Numbered from the stretch's first letter, positions 1-6,573 are shown. The stretch is 7,125 nt of DNA from Clostridia bacterium (GCA_017469605.1 JAFUGB010000076.1:1-7125); one strand, 5' to 3'. Notes: a model not told the origin generated them from the letters alone. Program-made: numbers and translations.

Positions 1-648
1 GTAATCGATGGCCATCAGGTCCACCCGGGGTGTGATCACCTCCATGGCCATGGTATCGGTGATCTCGATGGCCGAGCGGATCAATTCGCCCTCTTCCTCG
101 GTGAACACGCCCTCTTCCTCAATGTTGTCCACCAGCTCCACCAATTCCTCGGTGGTCATATCGGGGGATTCCTCCTTGGGCGTCCACAGGTGCTCCATTT
201 TATGCACCAGCCATTCCACCACGTCCACCACGGGCTTGAACACCGTCATGGTGGCCTTCATGGGGTAGGCAAACAGCTGGGCCAGGGTATCCGGGATGCT
301 GGAGGCCACGATCTTGGGCAGCGTTTCACCGAAAACCAGCAGCAGCGCCGTCATGACCGCCGAGGCGATGGCCGCGCCGTTTGGCAGGCGCAGCGCCCGA
401 ACAAACAGCATGGTAGCCGCCGAGGAGGAGGCGATATTGGCCAGATTATTGCCCACCAGGATGGCGGACAGCGACCGGACATAATGGTCAATGATATGCA
501 GCTCCAATTTGGCCACCTTGCTGCCGTCCCCGGCCGCCTTTTCCACCCGGAAGCGGTTGGCCTTGGCATAGGTGATCTCCGCAGAGGAGAAGAAGGCTGA
601 AAGCACGATGAATATGACGATCAGCACGCACAGAAAAACGACGATCAC
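1..648 (-). CDS. CNNM/CorC-family (HlyC-like) membrane protein, partial, 3' end beyond window
   Basis: The first 216 codons of a second CNNM/CorC-type protein can be read in one open frame that is still open at the left edge. I see a long N-terminal hydrophobic helix (residues 1-20) followed by FFSSAEI, the typical start of a DUF21/CNNM transmembrane domain. VGNNLANI (65-72) and LVFGETLPK (104-112) are hallmark motifs of that domain. An acidic linker with EEEG (178-181) leads to EVITPRVDLMAID (203-215), the standard entry into the first CBS domain, where the window ends. The family is linked to divalent cation (Mg2+/Co2+) transport or homeostasis, and older annotations call it hemolysin. The start is a GTG whose last two bases lie in the stop codon of the upstream paralogue (GTGA overlap), with GGGAGG nine bases before it. 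No in-frame ATG occurs near the N-terminus. The product very likely has a complete CBS pair, but that part is not visible. Confidence 0.88.
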   Translation of the reverse strand, partial: MIVVFLCVLIVIFIVLSAFFSSAEITYAKANRFRVEKAAGDGSKVAKLELHIIDHYVRSLSAILVGNNLANIASSSAATMLFVRALRLPNGAAIASAVMTALLLVFGETLPKIVASSIPDTLAQLFAYPMKATMTVFKPVVDVVEWLVHKMEHLWTPKEESPDMTTEELVELVDNIEEEGVFTEEEGELIRSAIEITDTMAMEVITPRVDLMAIDY

Positions 649-1682
649 CTGGCCGCACCTCCCTTCGGGACGGCCTTGGGGGCGCTGTCGTCCTCATCGT
701 AGATTTCCCCCACGATCTCTTCCAGGATATCCTCCATGGTGAGCATGCCCAGGGTATGCCCGGCCTCATCCTGTACGATGGCCATATGCTGGCGGCGGCC
801 GGACATGCCCTCAAACACATCGCTGATCAGCATATCAGGCCGCACAAAATAGGGCCTGGTGATATACTCGCGCAGATCAAAGGGCTTATCCCCCATCAGG
901 CGCCACAGGCAGCGTACGGACCGCGCTACGCCGATGATATGATCGGGAGTGCCGTCATACACCGGGAAGCGGGAGTATTTGTTTTCGATCAATCGTTTCT
1001 TCAGCGTTTCCCGGTCGATATTCACCGGAATGGCTACCATGTTTTCCCGCCGGGTCATGACCTCGCCGGCCACGATATCGCCAAAGTCAATGGCCGATTT
1101 GATGATATCGGACTCCTCATGGTCGATTACGCCCTCCTCCTCAGCGCCGGACACCAGGGAGGCGAATTCATCCTCGGTCACGCTGGGCTGGCTGGCCGCA
1201 TGGCGGCTGAGCCGCTTTTTGGCAAAATCCCCCAAGCCGGTCAGCACGGCGGCGATCGGCTTGAGGAGGATCATAAAGAACTGTATGGGCATCGCGGACC
1301 ACAGCATAAAAGAATCGCTGTTGGCGCGCGCGATATTCTTGGGGATGGTCTCGCTGAAGAAAAACACCAGCAGCGTCATCACGACGGTGGCCACCAGCGA
1401 GCCTGAATTGCCCATCCACTCCACCGCCATGACGGTGGCCTCAGCGGCGGCAATGATATGCAGGATGTTGATGGCGATCAGCAGCGTGACCACGGCCCGG
1501 TCAAACTGTTCCAATATCCATACCGCCCGCTGGGCCCGCTTGTTGCCCGCGTCGGCCAGCACCTGCATGCGGATGCGATTGCAGAAGGACAGGGCCGTTT
1601 CCGCGCCGGAAAAGAACCCGCCCGCAATAATCAGAAAAATAAGCAGCAAACTTCGTGGGACCGCATCGTCCATAAAACGCAT
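645..1682 (-). CDS. CNNM/CorC-family protein with CBS pair, lacking the C-terminal CorC_HlyC domain
   Basis: This 345-residue membrane protein has a DUF21/CNNM transmembrane domain at about residues 8-160 and a cytosolic CBS pair at about 205-330. Visible motifs are GGFFSGAETALS (21-32), FFFSETIPKNIA (107-118), EEEGVIDHEE (181-190), GEVMTRRENMVAI (206-218), YSRFPVYDG (236-244) and GMLTMEDILEEIVGEI (312-327). The protein stops soon after the second CBS, so the roughly 80-residue CorC_HlyC domain found in many relatives is missing. The family is associated with Mg2+/Co2+ efflux or homeostasis, with CBS domains binding adenine nucleotides. The exact substrate here cannot be told. GNN in the membrane domain is replaced (AINILHI, 70-76), and TPR before the first CBS reads TRR. 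The ATG at 1682 is chosen because GAAGGA lies six bases upstream; the in-frame ATG at 1673 would be too far from it. The downstream paralogue overlaps by 4 bases and is probably translationally coupled. Confidence 0.92.
   Translation of the reverse strand: MRFMDDAVPRSLLLIFLIIAGGFFSGAETALSFCNRIRMQVLADAGNKRAQRAVWILEQFDRAVVTLLIAINILHIIAAAEATVMAVEWMGNSGSLVATVVMTLLVFFFSETIPKNIARANSDSFMLWSAMPIQFFMILLKPIAAVLTGLGDFAKKRLSRHAASQPSVTEDEFASLVSGAEEEGVIDHEESDIIKSAIDFGDIVAGEVMTRRENMVAIPVNIDRETLKKRLIENKYSRFPVYDGTPDHIIGVARSVRCLWRLMGDKPFDLREYITRPYFVRPDMLISDVFEGMSGRRQHMAIVQDEAGHTLGMLTMEDILEEIVGEIYDEDDSAPKAVPKGGAAR
649..663 (-). promoter_or_regulatory. Ribosome binding site deciding the GTG start of the second CNNM gene
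   Basis: GGGAGG at 663-658 lies nine bases before the GTG at 648. It sits inside the last codons of the upstream gene, so the second gene is probably translated by coupled or re-initiating ribosomes. This site is the main reason for accepting a GTG start that shares bases with a TGA stop. Confidence 0.7.
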
Positions 1683-1726
1683 TCACTATCCTTCGGTCAA
1701 TATGGTGCAAGTATAAGCACGCATTT

Positions 1727-1755
1727 ATTATGCCATAAACGCGGGATAATTGCAA
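1727..1755 (-). promoter_or_regulatory. Predicted sigma-A-type promoter for the CNNM gene pair
   Basis: Read on the minus strand, TTGCAA (1755-1750) is followed after exactly 17 bases by CATAAT (1732-1727). TGG directly before the -10 gives it the TGn extended -10 form. Transcription would begin near 1720, leaving a leader of about 38 bases with GAAGGA just before the ATG at 1682. That leader is too short for a known magnesium riboswitch. Prediction from hexamer match and spacing only. Confidence 0.6.
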
Positions 1756-1802
1756 GACCGACGCTTTGACAATCTGTATTTGGGGAAGGAAACGGACGGG
1801 GC

Positions 1803-1830
1803 GTATTTCCTTGGAAGCCCAAGGAAATAC
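1803..1830. repeat. Perfect 12-bp inverted repeat with 4-base loop
   Basis: GTATTTCCTTGG at 1803-1814 is exactly complementary to CCAAGGAAATAC at 1819-1830, with AAGC between. It lies in the spacer between the end of the permease gene and the promoter of the CNNM pair. Neither strand has a run of T directly after the stem, so it is not a textbook intrinsic terminator. It could be a terminator of a different kind, an mRNA-stabilising hairpin at the end of the transporter transcript, or a protein-binding palindrome. Confidence 0.8.
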
Positions 1831-1855
1831 CAAAGGAGACTGCGTTTGTCGGCGC

Positions 1856-1875
1856 AAAAGCGGGCCGGCAGGCCC
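1856..1875 (-). terminator. Weak terminator-like hairpin after the permease gene
   Basis: On the minus strand, 24 bases after the permease stop codon, GGGCC (1875-1871) and GGCCC (1866-1862) form a 5-bp GC stem with a 4-base loop. Two bases later comes TTTT (1859-1856). The stem and T run are both short, so termination here is plausible but weak. It may act together with the longer hairpin at 1803-1830. Confidence 0.35.
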
Positions 1876-1898
1876 TGGCGTCCCCCGTGTGAATGCCT

Positions 1899-3923
1899 TT
1901 AACAGGGCCCTTCCACGATGTGGTCATACATCCTGGCTGTGATCCAATAGATCAGCGCGTATACCCCGCCAAACACCAGCACAGTAGCCGCCGTGCACAG
2001 GGCAAACAGAGCGATATTATCCAGGTAGAAGAGCAGCAGCATGCGCCGGATCATGGGGAAGGCGAACAAAAGATGGATCACGGCGCCGGCCAGCGGCAGG
2101 AAAAACACCGTCAGGATCTGGCTGGAGATCGTGGCGCGCACCTCATGCCGCGTCATGCCCACCTTCTGCATGATCTCATAGCGCTTTTTATCCTCATAGC
2201 CTTCGCTGATCTGCTTATAGTAGATGATCATGGCCGTGGCCATCAGGAACAGCAGGCCCAGGAACAGGCCGATGAACAGCAGGCCGCCGTACAGGTCGTA
2301 AAACTCCATGGATTCCCTGGCCCTGCAATCCACCTGCACATGCAGGGTGCCGTGCAGGCCGCCGTCCTCCGATTCCCGAGTCACAAAGAGCGCCTGCTCC
2401 AGGCTTCCCTCCAGGGCGATCTTCTCCTCCGCCGTCAGCTCCGGCGTATCAAAGCCCATCTGCCACATGGGGCGCATATAATCGCGCACCAGCGGATCGG
2501 ACGCCATGAGCCCTTCAATGGCGGTTTCCGACAGGATGAGGATCATATCGTCATAATAACCGCCCTGGGAAATTCTGGCAGACAGCTCGTCCTGATCCAG
2601 CGTATGCTCCACGCAGCGGAAGGCGGTTTTTCCCAGCGTAATACGCTTCGCGCCGCCCCGCAGGGAAACGCAAAGAACTTCGTCATCGGCCAGGTCCACG
2701 GGCAGGCCAAGCTCCTCCAGGCTCAGGAAAGTAAGGTCAACGGAGTGCTGATCCACGGCGATCACATCGGCATAGGGCTGAAAGCTGTCGCCCTGGCGCA
2801 GGGCGGAAAGCGCCCAATAATGATAAGCTGTTTCCCGCTCCGCGCGGATTCCGGCCGCCTCCAAAGCGTCAAGCGCGCGCTGCCTGATCTGGCTGGGCGC
2901 GAGCGTATCGGGATCATTTTCATCATACACGCCTGAAATCAGCTGAAAATCGCTGGGATAGCGGCGATTCAGCAAATCCTCCACGCCCAGGTTCATGCAT
3001 ACGGTGGTGGAGATCATCACCAGCACCATGGTGGAAAGGATGCAGATGCTGGCCAGGCCCGCGCCGTTGCGCCGCATGCGGTACGTCATGCCGGAAACGG
3101 CTATGAAATGCCGGAGCTTATAATAGTAATCCTTCTTTCGCTTCAGCATGCGCAGCAGGGCGATGCTGCCCGCGATGAACAGGCAATAGGTGCCCAGGAT
3201 CACCAGCAGCACGGCCTCGAAGAAAAAGGCAATGGCATTCACCGGATCCACCGTGCGCAGCGAAATCACATAGCCCGCGCCCAGGGCAAGCGCGCCCAGC
3301 ACGGCCAGGGGCCAATTGGCCCTGGGCTCCTTTTCGCCCTGGCTGCTGCCGTGCAGCAGGTCAATGGGGTTGAGCAGGCTCACCCGAAACAGGCTCAGCA
3401 GCAGGTTGATAAAGCTGATGATCACAAACACCCCGACCGTAAGCAGGACGGCGACAGGGCTCACCTCAAAACCAAAGGGCACGTCAAACCGCAGGATGGC
3501 GCACAGCACCAGCAGCGCCAGCTTGCTGAGCAATATGCCGATGCCCAGGCCCAGCAGGATACCCAGACCGTTGACGCATACGCTTTCCCATAACAGCACC
3601 CGGGCGATATTGCGCTTCTGCATGCCCAGCACGCTGTACAGGCCCAGCTCGCGCTTGCGCTGCTTCATGAGCAGGCTGTTGCTGTACAAAAGGAAGATCA
3701 GCGAAAACAAAGCTACAATCACGGCGCCCATGCTCAGCATCATATCCAGCATGGTCCGCGTCACCGCCCCGCCCACCCGTTTCAGGCCCTGGCTGTACTG
3801 CACAAAGCCCAGGTTGTAGAACATGGAGCAGCATACCACCACGGTGAGCAGATACGGCGCATAAAACCGGCGGTTCAGCTTAAGATTTCCCGCCGCCAGA
3901 CGGGGATAAAACAGCTTACGCAT
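1899..3923 (-). CDS. bceB: BceB-type ABC transporter permease (FtsX family) for antimicrobial-peptide resistance and sensing
   Basis: A 674-residue membrane protein with the BceB/VraG layout of ten predicted helices. Helices lie at about 21-41, 63-85, 108-135, 155-178, 205-222, 228-257 and 287-310. A hydrophilic, presumably extracellular domain of about 230 residues follows (312-543), then helices near 546-568, 600-622 and 635-662. FtsX-type cytosolic coupling segments are seen at KQRKRELGLYSVLGM (87-101) and at about 576-595 (YEDKKRYEIMQKVGMT). In characterised relatives, such as BceAB for bacitracin, this permease recognises a peptide antibiotic or its lipid-bound complex, frees the target, and signals to its cognate kinase. 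Which drug is handled here cannot be read from sequence, because the extracellular domain is the variable part. The start ATG overlaps the end of the ATPase gene by 8 bases (ATGCGTAA), and GGGGGTGG precedes it. Length matches the usual 640-680 residues; no damage seen. Confidence 0.93.
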   Translation of the reverse strand: MRKLFYPRLAAGNLKLNRRFYAPYLLTVVVCCSMFYNLGFVQYSQGLKRVGGAVTRTMLDMMLSMGAVIVALFSLIFLLYSNSLLMKQRKRELGLYSVLGMQKRNIARVLLWESVCVNGLGILLGLGIGILLSKLALLVLCAILRFDVPFGFEVSPVAVLLTVGVFVIISFINLLLSLFRVSLLNPIDLLHGSSQGEKEPRANWPLAVLGALALGAGYVISLRTVDPVNAIAFFFEAVLLVILGTYCLFIAGSIALLRMLKRKKDYYYKLRHFIAVSGMTYRMRRNGAGLASICILSTMVLVMISTTVCMNLGVEDLLNRRYPSDFQLISGVYDENDPDTLAPSQIRQRALDALEAAGIRAERETAYHYWALSALRQGDSFQPYADVIAVDQHSVDLTFLSLEELGLPVDLADDEVLCVSLRGGAKRITLGKTAFRCVEHTLDQDELSARISQGGYYDDMILILSETAIEGLMASDPLVRDYMRPMWQMGFDTPELTAEEKIALEGSLEQALFVTRESEDGGLHGTLHVQVDCRARESMEFYDLYGGLLFIGLFLGLLFLMATAMIIYYKQISEGYEDKKRYEIMQKVGMTRHEVRATISSQILTVFFLPLAGAVIHLLFAFPMIRRMLLLFYLDNIALFALCTAATVLVFGGVYALIYWITARMYDHIVEGPC

Positions 3924-4683
3924 GGGGCTCCACCCCCGCTGTCAGCATGGTCAGGGCGTCGGTGATCTTTTGATACATTTCCTCATTGGTCTGGTTGCCC
4001 CGGAACACCTGATGATAGATGCGCCCGTCCTTGATGAACAGCACCCGGCCGGCATGGCTGGCCGCCGCCACAGAATGGGTAACCATCAGGATGGTCTGGC
4101 CGTACAGATTGATATCCTTCATGAGCCGCAGCACATCGGCGGTGGCTTTGGAGTCCAGCGCGCCGGTGGGCTCATCGGCCAAGAGGATCTCGGGCTCGGT
4201 GATCATGGCCCGGGCGATGGCGCAGCGCTGCTTCTGGCCGCCGGACACCTCGTAGGGATATTTGTCCAGCAGGGCCGAAATGCCCAGCCGCTGGGCCAGC
4301 GGGGTCAGCCGCCTTTCCATATCGGGATACTTTTTGCCCGCCAGCACCAGGGGCAAAAAGATGTTATCCCGCAGGGAAAAGGTATCCAGCAGGTTAAAAT
4401 CCTGGAACACAAAGCCCAGGTGGTCCCGGCGGAAGGCCGCCAGATTCCTTTCCCGCTGCTCAAACACGTTTTCGCCCGACAAAAACACCCGTCCGGCGCT
4501 GGGCCTGTCCAGCGTGGCAATGATATTGAGCAGCGTGGTTTTGCCCGATCCGCTCTCGCCCATAATGGCGGCAAACTCGCCCCGCTCCATGGTAAAGCTG
4601 ATATCCTCCAGCGCGTGCACAGGATGCATGCCCAGCCTGCCCGCATAGGTCTTTTTCACATGGCTTACTTCCAGCATTGGCAT
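3916..4683 (-). CDS. bceA: BceA-type ABC transporter ATP-binding protein
   Basis: A cytosolic ABC ATPase of 255 residues from the ATG at 4683. It contains Walker A GESGSGKTT (42-50, Lys48), Q-loop Gln94 in FVFQDFNLLD, signature VSGGQKQR (146-153), Walker B ILLADE with catalytic Glu171, the D-loop in PTGALDS, and switch His203 (MVTHS). The MacB/LolD-like sequence and the FtsX-type permease encoded directly after it identify the BceA class, which powers peptide-antibiotic target release and flux signalling. All catalytic residues are present. The same frame extends to a GTG at 4692, but that codon sits almost on top of the AGGAGA Shine-Dalgarno (4699-4694). The ATG at 4683, nine to ten bases from it, is the better start; ATG 4677 is a second possibility. 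The gene has its own promoter and operator in the gap after the kinase gene. Confidence 0.95.
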   Translation of the reverse strand: MPMLEVSHVKKTYAGRLGMHPVHALEDISFTMERGEFAAIMGESGSGKTTLLNIIATLDRPSAGRVFLSGENVFEQRERNLAAFRRDHLGFVFQDFNLLDTFSLRDNIFLPLVLAGKKYPDMERRLTPLAQRLGISALLDKYPYEVSGGQKQRCAIARAMITEPEILLADEPTGALDSKATADVLRLMKDINLYGQTILMVTHSVAAASHAGRVLFIKDGRIYHQVFRGNQTNEEMYQKITDALTMLTAGVEPHA

Positions 4684-4708
4684 GATGATCACTCTCCTTT
4701 ACGCGCTG

Positions 4709-4737
4709 ATTATAGCAGGCGGAGAAAACGCGCTGCC
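4709..4737 (-). promoter_or_regulatory. Activator-dependent promoter of the transporter genes
   Basis: On the minus strand a perfect TATAAT at 4714-4709 is preceded by TGC, giving an extended -10. At the 17-base position the -35 is GGCAGC (4737-4732), a poor match to TTGACA. A strong -10 with a bad -35 is what one expects when an activator must recruit RNA polymerase. Transcription would start near 4702, about 19 bases before the ATPase ATG. Confidence 0.65.
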
Positions 4738-4748
4738 ATCGAATTGGC

Positions 4749-4783
4749 TTACATTTTCCCCGCCCTGCCTTACATTTTTGAAA
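4749..4783 (-). promoter_or_regulatory. Predicted BceR-type operator: inverted repeat plus second half-site
   Basis: Read on the minus strand, TTTCA-AAAA-TGTAA (4783-4770) matches the published BceR-family consensus TNACA-N4-TGTAA at all but one defined position. A second TGTAA (4753-4749), again preceded by AAAA, lies 21 bp further on, two helical turns away on the same DNA face. The pair begins three bases after the kinase stop codon and lies upstream of the TATAAT promoter. I infer binding by the phosphorylated response regulator encoded at 5727-6395. No such site precedes the regulator gene itself. Confidence 0.65.
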
Positions 4784-4785
4784 GG

Positions 4786-5730
4786 TCAATCCATCGCCAG
4801 CGCTTTCCTGGAGAAGCTGATGCGCACCCGGGTACCCTGGCCCGGGGCTGATTCAACCCACAGGCTGTGCCCCAGCATATCCGCGGCGCGCTTGCTCAGA
4901 TACAGCCCCATGCCGGTGGCGCCGCTGTCCGCACGGCCGTTCATGCCGGTGTATCCGCGCTCAAATATCCTGGGCAGGTCCTCGGCCGCGATGCCCCTGC
5001 CGGTATCGCTGACGGTCAGCGTTTCATCGGCCCAGGTGATGGTAATACCGCCGTTCTGGGTATACTTGAGCGCGTTGATCAGCACCTGCCCCAGGATAAA
5101 GACCAGCCATTTTTCATCGGTCACCGCCCGGGCCGTAACGGGCTCATAGCGCAGGTACAAGCGTTTGCGGATGAACAGCCGGGCGTATTTGCGGACCGTT
5201 TTTCTGATGGCGGCGTCCAAATCGCATTCCCGGGGCGTCAGATCGCTGCCGCCGCTGAGCCGCTGCACGGTGAGCGCCATTTCCACATAGTCCTCCACGC
5301 GCTGTAGCTCTATCAGCTCTTCCTGTCGGTCCTCCCCCAACTGCAGCCGCAGCGCGGCGATGGGCGTTTTGATCTGGTGGGCCCACAGCGTATAATCGTC
5401 CCGCATGTCCCGCAGCGTGCTTTCATAGTGTTCCCGCTGCCGGACCTGCTCCTCCCGCAGCACGGAAATCATCTGCTGATACCCTTCCTCGGCGTCGCTT
5501 TCCGGAACGGGCAGCGGCAATTCTGCCATATCCGGCATCCGCGCGGCCGTCCTGATCATCCGGACGCGCTTTCGCCGGTGATGTGCGCAGGCCGCCCAGA
5601 GCAGCACGCCCAGCGCCAGGCAGAGCAGCGCCGCGTAGAGCACAGCCTCCGCCGGCACGCGGTACAGCAGAAAAATCCCCATACAGCACAGGAGATACAA
5701 AATAACCGTCCAATGGATCTTCTTTTTCAT
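4786..5730 (-). CDS. bceS: BceS-type intramembrane-sensing histidine kinase
   Basis: This 314-residue kinase begins with two helices (about 8-24 and 28-50) joined by only a few residues, so it has no extracellular sensor domain. A coiled linker (about 80-112) leads to the H-box WAHQIKTPI with phospho-acceptor His118. The catalytic domain has the N-box around Asn219 (QVLINALKYT), G1 SDTGRGI (241-247), the F-box near Phe256 and G2 GATGMGL (270-276). All key residues are present. Kinases of this group do not detect the antibiotic themselves; they are switched by the BceAB-type transporter, encoded just downstream here. The start ATG overlaps the regulator stop codon (ATGA) with no strong ribosome site of its own, so translation is probably coupled. 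The length is normal for the family. Confidence 0.93.
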   Translation of the reverse strand: MKKKIHWTVILYLLCCMGIFLLYRVPAEAVLYAALLCLALGVLLWAACAHHRRKRVRMIRTAARMPDMAELPLPVPESDAEEGYQQMISVLREEQVRQREHYESTLRDMRDDYTLWAHQIKTPIAALRLQLGEDRQEELIELQRVEDYVEMALTVQRLSGGSDLTPRECDLDAAIRKTVRKYARLFIRKRLYLRYEPVTARAVTDEKWLVFILGQVLINALKYTQNGGITITWADETLTVSDTGRGIAAEDLPRIFERGYTGMNGRADSGATGMGLYLSKRAADMLGHSLWVESAPGQGTRVRISFSRKALAMD

Positions 5731-6395
5731 TCGATGATATACCCCGCGCCCTTCCGGGTAACGATATAATCTCGCAGCCCCACGCTTTCCAGCTTGCGCC
5801 GCAAGCGTGTGATATTGACCGACAGCGTGTTTTCATCTACAAAGCTGTCGCTTTCCCACAGCTTCTCCATCAGCGTTTCCCGGCTGACGATGGCTCCCCT
5901 GCGGCGCAGCAGCGTTTCCATCAGGCGATATTCGTTGCGGGTAAGCTCCACCTTTTCGCCGTTCACGGTGAGCGTGGCATCGGCGGTGTTGAGATCGGCG
6001 CCCTTATGGCTCAGCACCGGCGCAGCCGCAAAATCATAGGTACGGCGCAGCAGCGCCTGGACCTTGGCCCAAAGCACGTTCAGATCAAAGGGCTTGGCGA
6101 CAAAATCGTCGCCGCCCATGCCGATGGCCATCACAATATTCATATTGTCCGAGGCCGAGGAAATGAAGATCACGGGCACGCTGGATTCCTTGCGGATCTC
6201 CTGGCACCAATGAAAGCCGTTGCGCCCCGGCAGCGCGATATCCAGCAGGATCAGGTGCGGTGAAAAGGCGCGCATTTCCTCCAACACATGGCGGAAATCC
6301 TTCACGCAGGCCGTTTCATAGCCCCAGGAAGCCGCATGCCTGGCTATGGCGCCGGCGATGACGGCATCGTCCTCCACAATCAGTATCTTTGTCAT
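5727..6395 (-). CDS. bceR: BceR-type response regulator (OmpR/PhoB family)
   Basis: A 222-residue two-domain regulator. The receiver domain (1 to about 115) has the acidic pocket Glu8-Asp9-Asp10, phospho-acceptor Asp52 (LILLDIALPG), Ser79 in place of the usual Ser/Thr switch, and Lys101 (AKPF). The stretch SASDNMNIVMAIGMGGDDF is typical of BceR relatives. The C-terminal winged helix (about 125-222) carries the recognition-helix region ENTLSVNITRLRRKLE and ends in the wing GAGYIIE. It should be phosphorylated by the kinase encoded immediately downstream and activate the transporter promoter at 4709-4783, where a matching operator is visible. The ATG at 6395 is preceded by GGGAGG seven to eight bases upstream. 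It is the first gene of its transcript, driven by the promoter at 6415-6443. Confidence 0.95.
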   Translation of the reverse strand: MTKILIVEDDAVIAGAIARHAASWGYETACVKDFRHVLEEMRAFSPHLILLDIALPGRNGFHWCQEIRKESSVPVIFISSASDNMNIVMAIGMGGDDFVAKPFDLNVLWAKVQALLRRTYDFAAAPVLSHKGADLNTADATLTVNGEKVELTRNEYRLMETLLRRRGAIVSRETLMEKLWESDSFVDENTLSVNITRLRRKLESVGLRDYIVTRKGAGYIIE

Positions 6396-6414
6396 TTATT
6401 TATCCTCCCTGTTT

Positions 6415-6443
6415 ACTATACCGCCAATCGCTCTTTTTTGCAA
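6415..6443 (-). promoter_or_regulatory. Predicted sigma-A promoter of the regulator-kinase genes
   Basis: On the minus strand TTGCAA (6443-6438) is followed by exactly 17 bases and TATAGT (6420-6415). Transcription would start near 6408, giving a very short leader of about 13 bases containing the GGGAGG ribosome site. There is no BceR-like TGTAA site here, which fits constitutive expression of regulator and kinase. Confidence 0.65.
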
Positions 6444-6466
6444 TGCACGCACAAAAGCAATTCATA

Positions 6467-6488
6467 TGCTATAATCATTGCAGCAATG
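6467..6488 (+). promoter_or_regulatory. Extended -10 (TGCTATAAT) followed by a CATTGC-A-GCAATG palindrome
   Basis: TGC TATAAT at 6467-6475 on the plus strand is a perfect extended -10 element, but the -35 position (6447-6452, ACGCAC) is poor. Directly after it is a perfect 6-bp palindrome with one central base (6476-6488), where a transcript would begin. It could be a second, regulated promoter for the plus-strand genes or a chance match in AT-richer DNA. No convincing gene starts between it and the promoter at 6574. Confidence 0.35.
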
Positions 6489-6573
6489 CTTGTGTATGGT
6501 AAAGAAGCAGACAACGAAGCGATAGACAGAAAGCCTCACTATTCCGTGACAAATCAAGTTTGCCATCTAAGGA

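Noticed and set aside
900..945. Possible frameshift in the first CBS domain of the upstream CNNM protein
   Set aside because: The segment is unlike the family, but sequence on both sides stays in the same frame with good family match, and neither alternative frame restores the expected motif. Divergence is the simpler reading.
949..1716. A 255-codon plus-strand frame opposite the first CNNM gene
   Set aside because: It is rich in Ser and Arg with no domain, fully antisense to a gene with clear family motifs.
1683..1720. Possible magnesium riboswitch in the leader of the CNNM genes
   Set aside because: The predicted leader is only about 38 bases, too short for an M-box or similar element, and the spacer shows no matching fold.
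1766..1771. Plus-strand TTGACA in the spacer after the permease gene
   Set aside because: No -10-like hexamer is found 16-18 bases downstream, and no plus-strand gene follows.
1893..2936. A 347-codon open frame on the plus strand opposite the permease gene
   Set aside because: It is antisense to a well-supported FtsX-type permease, has a composition dominated by His, Gln and Gly, shows no recognisable domain and has no convincing start region. It is a by-product of GC-rich codon use on the other strand.
3922..4851. A 309-codon open frame on the plus strand opposite the ATPase gene
   Set aside because: It lies antisense to an ATPase with every catalytic motif intact, crosses the transporter promoter region, and has no family features or credible ribosome site.
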